64,000 nt of DNA from Kineococcus aurantiacus. Its GTDB lineage: Bacteria; Actinomycetota; Actinomycetes; Actinomycetales; Kineococcaceae. The position numbers were made by a program, and so were the translations under genes. The DNA is taken from positions 3,720,001-3,784,000 of the forward strand of contig NZ_JACCBB010000001.1 in NCBI RefSeq assembly GCF_013409345.1, in the 5' to 3' direction. The notes under the pieces were generated by a model. The model was not told the DNA's origin, did not search any database, and saw nothing but the letters and a program-made list of their open reading frames with translations. Of this stretch, positions 18,201 through 25,747 are shown piece by piece. How positions within the stretch are numbered: position 1 is the first letter of the stretch; each line of letters begins with the position of its first letter.

Positions 18201-18648
18201 GGAGCTCGACGTCGACGTGCTCGTCGGCCGGGCCCGCATCCGCGGCCGCGTGGACCGGCTCGAGCGCGACGCCGAGGGCCGGGCCGTCGTCGTCGACCTC
18301 AAGACGGGCGGGACCCAGCCGACGAAGGCCGAGGTCGCCCGCCTGCCGCAGCTCGGCGTCTACCAGCTCGCGGCCGAGGAGGGCGCCTTCGGCCCCGCCG
18401 GCTCCGGCGGCGCGGCCCTCGTCCAGCTCGGCGGGACGCAGAAGAAGGCGCCCCAGCAGCGCCAGCCGGCGCTCGCCGAGGACGAGGACCCGCACTGGGC
18501 GCGCGACCTCGTCGAACGCACCGCCGAGGGGATGGCCGCGGGCACCTTCGAAGCCGTCGTGGGGCCGCACTGCGCCCACTGCCCGGTCCTCAGCTCCTGC
18601 CCGGCCCACGACGCCGGGCGCAGTGTCGTGCAGGAGGAGGGCCGCTGA
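15241..18648 (+). CDS. adnA: AdnA-type helicase-nuclease subunit (DSB end resection)
   Basis: An 1135-residue UvrD-like helicase fused to a RecB-family nuclease, first gene of an adnA-adnB pair. The heterodimer resects double-strand breaks in mycobacteria. The P-loop is GAPGSGRT (residues 69-76), with Arg in place of Lys. The DExQ box appears as VAVDDAHDL near residue 310, lacking the usual Glu, so this motor is probably weak or dead. The C-terminal nuclease looks intact: GNLVHRIA (about 918), GRVDRLE, VVDLKTGG (about 1017) and QLGVYQLA. Cysteines at about 895 and CAHC-x5-C near 1110 should hold a 4Fe-4S cluster. GTG 15241 has a GGGAGGGG site and overlaps metF by 25 nt; GTG 15262 has none. 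Confidence 0.9.
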   Translation: MSDPCGSVTPVLREQQDAPAGGAGEPPRRLPVPRLRRAGESARPAPHPDPRQDDVLATRPGSGPLVVLGAPGSGRTHTLRELVATRVERDGLAPDRVLVLAPTRRAADLLRDELSDRLRRTTGQPAARTPQSYAFGVLRRVHVLEGAPPPRLISGAEQDTILAELLRGHLDAAAEADDLPPLDPADGPEDDPEDDPEDDPASAGALLAPVWPAGVPRDSWTLRSFRNELRDLLMRAVERGLRPDDLLALGRREDRPEWVTAAAVLEEYLQVNALGRAGAYDPAAVVDEAVNALSVAPELLREERDRWDLVAVDDAHDLSEAAFRLLEAVAGGRDLVLTADPDSVTQGFRGADARTAAGLADRFAVRGTPARTVVLGTDHRQRRALHRVTRAVSTRVGALGGAAQRAAGPRREEDGLVEVAVLGSPTQEAAWVAQRLRRRHLLDGVPWSRMAVVVRSAGHTAALRRGLTQAGVPLAVPLAEVPVRDEPAVRPLLAALGVVLDPSGLTDAVAHDLVTSPVGGADVVAVRRLRQSLRRRELLAGGGRSSDVVLTGALAQVLADPDAHPGAGGDLALLDDPDGADPALAPALRVADVLRAGRRAARDPDASAETVLWAVWDATGLAERWQRSALAGPSQEGVDAARADRDLDAVLALFEAAGRFVDRFPGSGSAERFLQELLAAEVPSDTLADRAPDAGAVTLTTPQGAVGREWDLVVVAGVQEGVWPDLRLRGSLLGAQDLVDVAEGRGTLGAGARRAVLEDELRLFHVGVSRARDELVVTAVRTEDERPSVFVGLVADAAGLADADDDERPVATVPRAVSLTALVARLRQVVCAPEAAETPERRASAAARLAELARAGVPGADPADWYGVDDVTDPGPLRAPHDEVPVSPSRVEGFERCGLRWLMDTSGARTADSTSQSIGNLVHRIASEAPDADAAELRRRLDQLWPTLGLPEGWVGATARARAERMLDKLADYYREARREGRTLQGVELDVDVLVGRARIRGRVDRLERDAEGRAVVVDLKTGGTQPTKAEVARLPQLGVYQLAAEEGAFGPAGSGGAALVQLGGTQKKAPQQRQPALAEDEDPHWARDLVERTAEGMAAGTFEAVVGPHCAHCPVLSSCPAHDAGRSVVQEEGR
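15805..15840 (+). repeat. Three exact 12-bp tandem repeats in adnA
   Basis: GAGGACGACCCC three times in a row, encoding EDDP in an acidic linker of AdnA. Confidence 0.9.
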
Positions 18649-21600
18649 TGCCGTCCGCGCTGGAGATCGCCGCCCGGCTGGGGCGCCCGGCCCCCACCCC
18701 CGAGCAGGTCGCCGTCATCGAGGCCCCCGTCGAGACGCTGCTCGTCGTCGCCGGCGCCGGGTCGGGCAAGACCGAGACCATGTCCTCGCGCGTGGTGTGG
18801 CTCGTCGCCAACGGCCTCGTCGTGCCCGAGGACGTGCTGGGCCTGACCTTCACCCGCAAGGCCGCCGGTGAGCTGGCCGAGCGCGTCCGCCGCCGGCTGC
18901 GGTCGCTGCGCGCGCACGGGCTCGGCCCGGCCGCCGACGACGGGCCCGGCGGGGACCTCGGCGAGGGCGAACCCGTCGTCTCGACCTACCACGCCTACGC
19001 GGCCTCGCTCGTGGCCGACCACGGCCTGCGGCTGGGGATCGAGCCGCAGTCGGCCGTGCTGTCCGACGCCGGGGCCTGGCAGCTGGCCGCCGACGTCGTC
19101 GAGACCTGGCGGGGGGACCTGCCCGGCGTCGACGCGGCCCCCGCCACGCTGGCCGCGGCGCTCCTGCAGCTCGCGGGCGAGTGCGCCGAGCACCTCGTCG
19201 ACGCCGACGAGCTCGTCGCCTTCGTCGACGCCGTCGAGGCCCACGTGCGCAGGCTGCCCAAGGACGACCGGAGCGTCGCGAAGCTCGGGGCGGGGGTGCC
19301 GGGGGAGCCCTTCGCCAAGGTCGCCGCCTTCCTGGGCGTCCAGCGGGCCCGCGAGCAGGTGGTCCCGCTGCTGCGGGAGTACCAGCGCCGCAAGCGCGAC
19401 GCCGCCCAGCTCGACTTCGGCGACCAGGTGATGCTCGCGGCCCGGCTGGCCCGGGAGGTGCCCGCCGTCGCGGCCACCGAGCGGGCCCGGCACCGGGTCG
19501 TGCTGCTCGACGAGTACCAGGACACCAGCTACGCGCAGCTGGCGCTGCTGCGCGCCCTCTTCGGCGAGGGCCACCCGGTGACCGCCGTCGGCGACCCGCA
19601 CCAGTCGATCTACGGCTGGCGCGGGGCCAGCGCCGGCAACCTCGCGCGCTTCCCGGCGCACTTCCGCCGCACCGACGGCACCCCGGCCCGGCAGCTGCCG
19701 CTGGCGACGAGCTGGCGCAACGACGAAGCGGTCCTCGCGGCCGCCAACGTCGTCGCCGCCCCCCTCAACGAGCCCCTGGACCCCGGCACCGTCGCGGTCC
19801 TGCGCGCCCGGCCGGGCGCGGGCACCGGCCGGGTCCGGACGGCCTTCGCCTCCACCGTGGAGGAGGAGGCCGCTGAGGTCGCCGCGCGGCTGGCGGAGGT
19901 GTGGCGCGCCGACTCCGAGCGCCTCGCCGTCCAGCGCCGGGTCCCCGGCGCCGACCCCCGCCCCCGCCGGACGGCGGCCGTGCTGTGCCGCAAGCGCTCG
20001 CAGTTCGTCGTCCTGCAGCGGGCGCTGCGCGACGCCGGGCTGCCCGTGGAGGTCGTGGGCCTGGGGGGCCTGCTGTCCACCCCCGAGGTCGCCGACGTCG
20101 TCGCGACCCTGCACGTCCTGCACGACCCCGCCCGCGGGAACCACCTCGCGCGGCTGGTCACGGGAGCCCGCTGGCGCCTGGGCGCCCGCGACCTCGCGGC
20201 GCTGGGGGCGTGGGCCCGGCAGCTGCAGCGTCAGCGCGCCCACCGGTCCGGGTCCGAGGTCGACCCGGTCGACGTCGTCGTCCTGCTCGACGAGGTCGAG
20301 GCCGTCAGCCTCGTCGAGGCGCTCGACGAGCTGCCCCCGCCGTCGTGGCGCGGCCCGGACGGCCGGGGCCTGTCCCCGCAGGCCCACCGCCGGCTGTCCC
20401 GGCTGGCGGCGACGCTGCGGCGGCTGCGCACCCGCACCCACCTGCCCGTCGCCGACCTCGTCGGGGAGGTCGAGCGCGCGCTGCTGCTCGACGTCGAGGT
20501 CGCGGCCCGCCCGGGCAGCTCCCCGTCGTTCGAGCGAGGCAACCTCGACGCGCTCGCCGACGCCGCGGCGTCGTTCTCGGCCAGCTCGCAGCGCCCCGGC
20601 CTCGGGGGGTTCCTGGCGTGGCTGGAGGCCGCCGAGGTGCGTGAGCGCGGGCTGGAGCAGGGGGCGGCCGACGTCTCCCGCGACGCCGTGCAGCTGCTGA
20701 CCGTCCACGCCAGCAAGGGCCTGGAGTGGGACGTCGTCGCGGTGCCCGGCCTGGTGGAGGGGAACTTCCCGTCGGCCGGGGACACCGCGCCGGGGTGGCT
20801 GGGCGGCACGAGCTCCCTGGGGGTGCTGCCGTACCCGCTGCGCGGGGACCGCGCCGGCCTGCCCGAGTTCGCCCTCTTCTCCGCCGCGACGCAGAAGGAG
20901 CTCGACGTCGCGCGCGAGGCGTTCCTCGCCGCCTGCGGGGACCACCAGCTCGCCGAGGAGCGCCGCCTGGCCTACGTCGCCTTCACGCGCGCCAAGGAGG
21001 AGCTGCTGCTGTCGGGGGCCCACTGGGACGCCGGGACCAAGCCCCGTGAGCCGTCGCGGTTCCTGCGGGAGGTGCTGGAGGCCCCCGCGGGGTCGGTCCC
21101 GGGGCTGGTGTCCCTGCCGCCGGCCGCCCCGCCCGCGCCCGACGCGGTGAACCCGCGCACGGCGGACCCGCAGCGCGTCGTGTGGCCCGTGGACCCGCTG
21201 GCGGCGCGCCGCGCCGAGGTCGAGACCGGGGCCGCGCTGGTCCGCGCCGCGCTGGCGGGGCGGGTGAGCGCCACCGACCCGGACGAGGAGACCCGCGCCT
21301 GGGCCGAGCAGACGGAGCTGCTGCTCGCCGAGCGCGCCGCGGCCCACCAGGTGCCCGGGGTCCTGCTGCCGGCGCACCTGTCGGCCTCGCGCCTGGTGGC
21401 CCTGGCCCAGGACCCCGACGCCCTGGCCCTGCAGCTGCGCCGGCCGGTGCCGCTGGAGCCGCGCCCGGCGACCCGGCGCGGCACGGCGTTCCACGCCTGG
21501 CTGGAGCAGCGGTTCACGGCCACGTCGTTGCTGGACCTGGTGGACCTGCCCGGCTCGGCGGACGAGGACGCGGCCGACGACGCCGAGCTGGCGGCCCTGC

Positions 21601-21974
21601 AGCGCGCGTACCTGGCCTCGGAGTGGGCCCCGCGCGACCCGGCCTTCGTGGAGGTGTCCGTGGAGACGCCCGTCGCGGGCCTGGTGGTGCGCGGGCGCAT
21701 CGACGCCGTGTTCGCCACCCGCGAGCCCGACGGCCGGACCCGCTGGGACGTCGTGGACTGGAAGACGGGCCGCCCGCCGCGGGGCGAGGAGGCCCGGGCC
21801 CGCGACGTGCAGCTGGCGGTGTACCGGCTGGCGTGGTCGCGCTGGCACGGGGTCCCGCTGGAGGACGTCAGCGCGGCGTTCTTCTACGCCTCGACGGGGG
21901 AGACGGTGCGCCCCGTCGACCTGCTCGGGGTGGAGGACCTCGAGCGGCTGGTGCGGTCGGTGCCCGTGTCCTGA
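18648..21974 (+). CDS. adnB: AdnB-type helicase-nuclease subunit
   Basis: An 1108-residue partner of AdnA. Its N-terminal UvrD-like motor is intact: Q-motif TPEQVAVIEAP, Walker A GAGSGKTET (about 36-44), LTFTRKAAGELAERV, and Walker B LLDEYQDTSYAQ (about 287). Further motifs are GDPHQSIYGWRGAS, VHASKGLEWDVV and AYVAFTRAKEEL. The C-terminal RecB nuclease has GTAFHAWLE (about 945), GRIDAVF and VVDWKTG (about 1034), and DVQLAVYRLAW. It should supply the active 3'-5' translocase of the complex. ATG 18648 overlaps the adnA stop by one base (TGATG) with GGAGGAGGG upstream, so the subunits are translationally coupled. Confidence 0.94.
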   Translation: MPSALEIAARLGRPAPTPEQVAVIEAPVETLLVVAGAGSGKTETMSSRVVWLVANGLVVPEDVLGLTFTRKAAGELAERVRRRLRSLRAHGLGPAADDGPGGDLGEGEPVVSTYHAYAASLVADHGLRLGIEPQSAVLSDAGAWQLAADVVETWRGDLPGVDAAPATLAAALLQLAGECAEHLVDADELVAFVDAVEAHVRRLPKDDRSVAKLGAGVPGEPFAKVAAFLGVQRAREQVVPLLREYQRRKRDAAQLDFGDQVMLAARLAREVPAVAATERARHRVVLLDEYQDTSYAQLALLRALFGEGHPVTAVGDPHQSIYGWRGASAGNLARFPAHFRRTDGTPARQLPLATSWRNDEAVLAAANVVAAPLNEPLDPGTVAVLRARPGAGTGRVRTAFASTVEEEAAEVAARLAEVWRADSERLAVQRRVPGADPRPRRTAAVLCRKRSQFVVLQRALRDAGLPVEVVGLGGLLSTPEVADVVATLHVLHDPARGNHLARLVTGARWRLGARDLAALGAWARQLQRQRAHRSGSEVDPVDVVVLLDEVEAVSLVEALDELPPPSWRGPDGRGLSPQAHRRLSRLAATLRRLRTRTHLPVADLVGEVERALLLDVEVAARPGSSPSFERGNLDALADAAASFSASSQRPGLGGFLAWLEAAEVRERGLEQGAADVSRDAVQLLTVHASKGLEWDVVAVPGLVEGNFPSAGDTAPGWLGGTSSLGVLPYPLRGDRAGLPEFALFSAATQKELDVAREAFLAACGDHQLAEERRLAYVAFTRAKEELLLSGAHWDAGTKPREPSRFLREVLEAPAGSVPGLVSLPPAAPPAPDAVNPRTADPQRVVWPVDPLAARRAEVETGAALVRAALAGRVSATDPDEETRAWAEQTELLLAERAAAHQVPGVLLPAHLSASRLVALAQDPDALALQLRRPVPLEPRPATRRGTAFHAWLEQRFTATSLLDLVDLPGSADEDAADDAELAALQRAYLASEWAPRDPAFVEVSVETPVAGLVVRGRIDAVFATREPDGRTRWDVVDWKTGRPPRGEEARARDVQLAVYRLAWSRWHGVPLEDVSAAFFYASTGETVRPVDLLGVEDLERLVRSVPVS

Positions 21975-22004
21975 CGGCACGGTCCCCCGGGACACCAGGA
22001 CTCC

Positions 22005-22790
22005 CTACAGCGTCAGGTCCACCACGACGGCCCGGTGGTCGCTGCCGCCGACCTGCTCGATCCGCCCTTCGACGCGGGCCCCGGCGGGCAGCCCGTCGGC
22101 CAGCGCGTGGTCCAGCTGCAGCTTGGGCGAGGGGGCGGGGAACGTCGGCCCCGTGACCAGGGGCCGCCACGGCAGCAGCCGGCCCACCACGCCGGGGGGC
22201 AGGTTCAGGTCGCCGAGCAGCACCAGCGGGCGGGGCAGGGTGCGGGCGAACCCGCGCACCGAGCGCAGCTGCCGGCCCGCGTGCCAGGGGCTGAACGACA
22301 GGTGGGTGCCCAGGACGCTGAGGGGCCCGGCGGCCGTGGTCAGGACGACGGAGACGACGGCGCGCGGTTCGTCGGGGACGAGCCGGGGGCCGGTGGTGGG
22401 GTCCAGCACGGGCAGCCGGCCGCGACCGGCGGGCATCCGCAGCTCCCGGAAGCCCAGCCCCCGGTCGAAGGCGCCGCGCACGAGCAGGGCGATGCCGTAC
22501 GACGGCTCCTCCGGCAGCGTCCGGTGCGCCTCGCGCACGCCCTGCGGCGTGCCGGGGGTGCCGTGGACGGTGGCGGCGAACCAGCCGTGGGCGCGCAGCC
22601 CGGCGGCCAGCTCCGCCGTCTGGTCGACCCCGCCGCTGCGCGGCAGCAGGTGGTCGACCTCCTGGACGGCGACGACGTCGGCGTCCAGCGCCGCGACGGC
22701 CGCGACCAGGGCGGGGGTGTCGACCCGGCCCGAGCGCAGGTCGCGGCCGGAGGCGGCGTTGACCGAGGCCAGGCGCAGCCGCACGGTCAC
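22005..22790 (-). CDS. Endonuclease/exonuclease/phosphatase family hydrolase
   Basis: A 261-residue DNase I-fold enzyme. Visible catalytic elements: Asn in LASVNAASG, Glu in VVAVQEVDHLLPR, His in VLGTHLSFSPWH, Asp/Asn in LLGDLNLPP, LDHALA, and the terminal GSDHRAVVVDL. The superfamily cleaves phosphodiesters of DNA, RNA, phosphoinositides or other esters, so the substrate is open. No signal peptide is seen. GTG 22790 overlaps the phosphotransferase stop by 4 nt, making a two-gene operon; a second GTG two codons later is possible. Confidence 0.85.
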   Translation of the reverse strand: MTVRLRLASVNAASGRDLRSGRVDTPALVAAVAALDADVVAVQEVDHLLPRSGGVDQTAELAAGLRAHGWFAATVHGTPGTPQGVREAHRTLPEEPSYGIALLVRGAFDRGLGFRELRMPAGRGRLPVLDPTTGPRLVPDEPRAVVSVVLTTAAGPLSVLGTHLSFSPWHAGRQLRSVRGFARTLPRPLVLLGDLNLPPGVVGRLLPWRPLVTGPTFPAPSPKLQLDHALADGLPAGARVEGRIEQVGGSDHRAVVVDLTL

Positions 22791-23704
22791 GGCCCGAGGG
22801 GGTGGGCGTCGGCGTGGGTGGCCAGCTCGTCGAGCATCCGCCGGGCGTCCTCGACGATCTCGGGGTCCTCGATGCGCAGGCCCAGCAGCAGCCACCGCGC
22901 CAGCGCGAGCTCACCGGCCAGGCGGGCGCGCAGCAGCAGGTCCGGGTCGGGGGGTTCGGGCAGCGCGTGCGCGTAGGCCTCCAGCACGGACTCCAGCGCG
23001 TCGGGGTCGGCGCCCACGGCGAGCCAGGCGAAGTCGTCGGCGGGGTCGGCGATCTTGGCGTCCACCCAGCCCGTGATGCCGGTCAGCCGGGACCCGTCGG
23101 TCCGCACGTGCTCACCGACCAGGTCCCCGTGGACGGGGGTCGCCGCGAACCGCCAGTGCGCGACGTCCTCCATGAGCGCCTCCCAGCGGGTCAGCAGCCG
23201 GGGCGGGACGTGACCGGTGCCGGCGGCGCGGTCCAGCTCCGACAGCCGCCGCCGCCGGTACTGCTCGGCGTCGTAGACGGGGACCCCGGCCTCGCTGAAG
23301 ACGGTGCCGTCGATGCGGTGCAGCGCCGCCAGCCCGGCGCCCAGGGAGGCGGCCAGTCCCGGGCCCGGGCGCAGCGCGCCGGGGTCCAGGGGGTGCCCGG
23401 GCAGCTCGGGGTGGACCACGCAGCGGCCGCCGTCGGGCAGGGGCGTGGTGCCCACGACCTCGGGCACGGCGAACGGCAGCGGCTCCACGAGCCCCTTGAG
23501 CAGCTCGACCTCGGCGTCGAGCGCGGCGGCCGCCGCGGCCCGGCGGGGGGCCCGCACGACGTACCGCTGCCCGTCGCCGGCGGCGACCAGCGCGACGTCG
23601 AAGTCGGCGCCGTCGGACTCGGCGGGCCCGGCCGCGACGACGTCCAGCCCCCGCACGGCGGCGGTGGCGAGGGCGGCGAGGACACGGGGGGAGCGGGCTG
23701 GCAC
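22787..23704 (-). CDS. Aminoglycoside/macrolide phosphotransferase-fold kinase
   Basis: A 305-residue small-molecule kinase of the APH fold. The nucleotide lobe includes RYVVRAPR, and the catalytic loop is TPVHGDLVGEHV (about residue 190). The loop keeps the HGD Asp but has His where Asn is usual. The metal-binding segment reads TGWVDAKIADPADDFAWL. Similar actinobacterial genes are often labelled macrolide 2'-phosphotransferase, but nothing here proves antibiotic inactivation, and many APH-fold proteins phosphorylate metabolites. GTG 23704 faces away from nudC. The gene is coupled to the downstream DNase I-fold hydrolase. Confidence 0.8.
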   Translation of the reverse strand: MPARSPRVLAALATAAVRGLDVVAAGPAESDGADFDVALVAAGDGQRYVVRAPRRAAAAAALDAEVELLKGLVEPLPFAVPEVVGTTPLPDGGRCVVHPELPGHPLDPGALRPGPGLAASLGAGLAALHRIDGTVFSEAGVPVYDAEQYRRRRLSELDRAAGTGHVPPRLLTRWEALMEDVAHWRFAATPVHGDLVGEHVRTDGSRLTGITGWVDAKIADPADDFAWLAVGADPDALESVLEAYAHALPEPPDPDLLLRARLAGELALARWLLLGLRIEDPEIVEDARRMLDELATHADAHPLGP

Positions 23705-23733
23705 GCCCCCACGGTATTGCGAACGGCGCTGCG

Positions 23734-23739
23734 TAGGGT
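23734..23739 (+). promoter_or_regulatory. -10 element (TAGGGT) of nudC
   Basis: TAGGGT lies 6 nt before GTG 23746, matching the leaderless pattern seen at other genes here. Confidence 0.45.
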
Positions 23740-23745
23740 GCAGGA

Positions 23746-24717
23746 GTGACCCCTGTGCCGCTCCCGAGCCCTCCGCTGCGCGACCTCGCGCTGTCCCGCC
23801 AGCACGTCGACCGGGCGGGTGCGCACCGGACGTCGCCGACGTGGCTGGAGCAGCTGTGGCGGTCCGCGGGCACGCGCGTCCTGCAGGTCCACGCCGGCCG
23901 CGCCCCCGTCGTGAGCACCCCCGAGGGGCCGCGGCTGGTGCTGCGGGCCCCGGCCGAGGTCCCCGCGCCCGGCCCCGAGGACCTGCAGCTGTACCTGGGC
24001 GTGGAGGACGGCGTCCACCACGTCGCGGTCGTCTCCACCGAGGCCGAGCCGGAGGTCACCGACGGCGCGGCCGGCGGCGAGGAGTGGCGGGGGCTGCGCG
24101 AGGTCGGCGAGCAGCTGTCGGCGCGCGACGCGGGGTTGTTCACCGAGGCGCTGGCGATGGGCAACTGGCACGCCGTCACGCGGTTCTCCCCGCGCACCGG
24201 CGAGCCCCTGACGGCGGCCTCCTCGGGCTGGGTCAAGACCGAGCCCGGCGGCCGCGAGCACTTCCCGCGCTCCGACGCCGCCGTCATCATGGCGGTGATC
24301 TCCCCGGACGACCGGCTGCTGCTGGGCCACCAGCCGGTGTGGCCCGCCAACCGCTACTCGGTCCTGGCGGGGTTCGTCGAGCCGGGGGAGTGCTTCGAGG
24401 ACACCGTGCGCCGCGAGGCGTTCGAGGAGGCCGGCGTCGTCGTCGGCTCCGACCCCGAGGACGTCCGGTACCTGGGCAGCCAGCCGTGGCCGTTCCCGGC
24501 GAGCCTCATGGTGGGTTTCGCCGCCCGCGCGGTGACGACGGAGATCAAGGTCGACGGCGACGAGATCGCCCTGGCCCGCTGGTTCAGCCGCGAGGAGCTG
24601 GCCGAGGCGCTGGGGACCGGCGCGGTCCTGCCGCCGCCGGGGGTCTCCATCGCCCGCCGCCTCATCGAGGCCTGGTACGGCGGCCCGCTGCCCGTCGAGG
24701 ACCGTCCCTGGGTCTGA
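23746..24717 (+). CDS. nudC: NAD(+) diphosphatase / NADH pyrophosphatase (NudC)
   Basis: A 323-residue Nudix hydrolase that splits NAD(H) into NMN(H) and AMP; relatives also remove NAD caps from RNA. The Nudix box starts at GFVEPGECFEDTV with REAFEEAGV following (about residues 207-229). It is followed by the NudC-specific SQPWPFPASLM (about 245). The zinc ribbon between the N-terminal domain and the Nudix domain has lost its cysteines: the segment reads FSPRTGEPLTAASSGW, and the only Cys in the protein is inside the Nudix box. Synteny with mrx1-uvrD2-whiB7 supports orthology with M. tuberculosis Rv3199c. Confidence 0.93.
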   Translation: MTPVPLPSPPLRDLALSRQHVDRAGAHRTSPTWLEQLWRSAGTRVLQVHAGRAPVVSTPEGPRLVLRAPAEVPAPGPEDLQLYLGVEDGVHHVAVVSTEAEPEVTDGAAGGEEWRGLREVGEQLSARDAGLFTEALAMGNWHAVTRFSPRTGEPLTAASSGWVKTEPGGREHFPRSDAAVIMAVISPDDRLLLGHQPVWPANRYSVLAGFVEPGECFEDTVRREAFEEAGVVVGSDPEDVRYLGSQPWPFPASLMVGFAARAVTTEIKVDGDEIALARWFSREELAEALGTGAVLPPPGVSIARRLIEAWYGGPLPVEDRPWV

Positions 24718-24721
24718 GGAC

Positions 24722-25351
24722 TCACTCCCGCAGCAGTTCCGCCGGGTGCCGGGGGTCCTCGCAGCGCAGCACCGCCGTCGCGGTGCCGGCGGGGTCGTCC
24801 TCGGCCACGTACCGCTCCCAGGCGCCGACGACCCGGTCGGCGTCGTGGGCGGGCACGCGCCGGCGGATGGCGGCCGGGGACGTGGACAGGTGCACGACGG
24901 CGTCCAGGCCCCACCGCACGTCGTCCTTGAGCAGGAACGACCCGGCGAGGACGAGGACCGCGTCGTCGGGCGCCTCCTGCCGGGGCGCGCGCGAGGACCG
25001 GTCGGTACCCGGGTCGTACAGCGAGGGGACCCACCGGCGCCCGGACGGCTCCCCGAGCGGGCCGAGGAGCTCGCGCCACACGCCGGGCACGTCGAGCCAG
25101 CCGTCGTAGTAGGCGTCGGGGTCGTCGCGGCCGAACTCGTACCGCAGCGACCGCGGCCGCCAGAAGCCGCGCCAGTCCGCCACCAGCACCGGCCGGGCCA
25201 GCGCGCGCAGCGCCTCGGCCAGGTGGCCGGCGTACCAGAGGGTGTCGGCGTCGACGGCGCCGTCGACGCCGACGCGCGCGCCGGGCGGGCACGACGCGGC
25301 CCACCGGTCCGCGAACTCGCGCGGTCCGGTGGGCCGGTAGGAGCTGCTCAG
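24722..25351 (-). CDS. Uridine kinase-like protein without P-loop lysine
   Basis: About 209 residues resembling actinobacterial proteins labelled uridine kinase. The N-terminal segment (RVGVDGAVDADTLWYAGHLAEAL) sits where the P-loop should be but lacks GxxxxGK[ST]. Conserved later blocks are LVADWRGFWRPRSLRYEFGRDDPDAYYDGW, VPSLYDPGTDRSSR, VLVLAGSFLLKDD, and RCEDPRHPAELL. Kinase activity is therefore doubtful. No in-frame ATG, GTG or TTG lies near the N-terminus. The best candidate is CTG at 25351, whose CTGA overlaps the mycoredoxin stop; the next GTG would delete about 55 residues. Same strand as mrx1, probably co-transcribed. Confidence 0.65.
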   Translation of the reverse strand: MSSSYRPTGPREFADRWAASCPPGARVGVDGAVDADTLWYAGHLAEALRALARPVLVADWRGFWRPRSLRYEFGRDDPDAYYDGWLDVPGVWRELLGPLGEPSGRRWVPSLYDPGTDRSSRAPRQEAPDDAVLVLAGSFLLKDDVRWGLDAVVHLSTSPAAIRRRVPAHDADRVVGAWERYVAEDDPAGTATAVLRCEDPRHPAELLRE

Positions 25352-25608
25352 GACAGCTTGGCCTTCACCTCGGCCACCGACGGGTTGGTCGCCGCGGAGC
25401 CGTCGGGGAAGAGCAGGGTGGGGACGGTCTGGTTGCCGCCGTTGACCTGCATCACGTACTGGGCCGCGTCGGGGACCTCCTCGATGTTGACCTCGGAGTA
25501 CGTGATGCCCTCGCGGTCCATCTGCGACTTCAGACGGCGGCAGTAGCCGCACCACGTCGTCGTGAACATCGTGACGCTGCCCGGCGCCGGGGCCTCGATC
25601 GTGGACAC
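25348..25608 (-). CDS. mrx1: Mycoredoxin-1
   Basis: An 86-residue glutaredoxin-like protein that reduces mycothiol mixed disulfides in actinobacteria. The active site TTWCGYCRRLK (Cys20, Cys23), TVPTLLFPDGS cis-Pro loop and C-terminal helix are all present. GTG 25608 has AGGAGGAG about 7 nt upstream. It is divergent from uvrD2 and precedes the uridine kinase-like gene. A GGGAAG-N18-GTT element upstream suggests control by the SigR encoded at 63 kb, as expected of thiol-redox genes. Identical neighbourhood to M. tuberculosis Rv3198A. Confidence 0.93.
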   Translation of the reverse strand: MSTIEAPAPGSVTMFTTTWCGYCRRLKSQMDREGITYSEVNIEEVPDAAQYVMQVNGGNQTVPTLLFPDGSAATNPSVAEVKAKLS

Positions 25609-25652
25609 GTCTGCTCCTCCTGGGTCCTGCCGCGGATGGTGACGCCCCGTGC

Positions 25653-25679
25653 AACCGCGGGAGCCGCGGGCATCTTCCC
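25653..25679 (-). promoter_or_regulatory. SigR/SigH-type promoter of mrx1
   Basis: On the minus strand GGGAAG (25679-25674), then 18 nt, then GTT (25655-25653). The SigR/SigH consensus is GGGAAT/C-N18-GTT, so it differs at one base. Transcription would start about 35 nt before the gene. Confidence 0.55.
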
Positions 25680-25747
25680 GCCCCGTCGTCCACACGGGGC
25701 CCCGCCTGGCCCCGGTCAGCGCCGCGGTGAGAGAAGATGCCGGGGCC

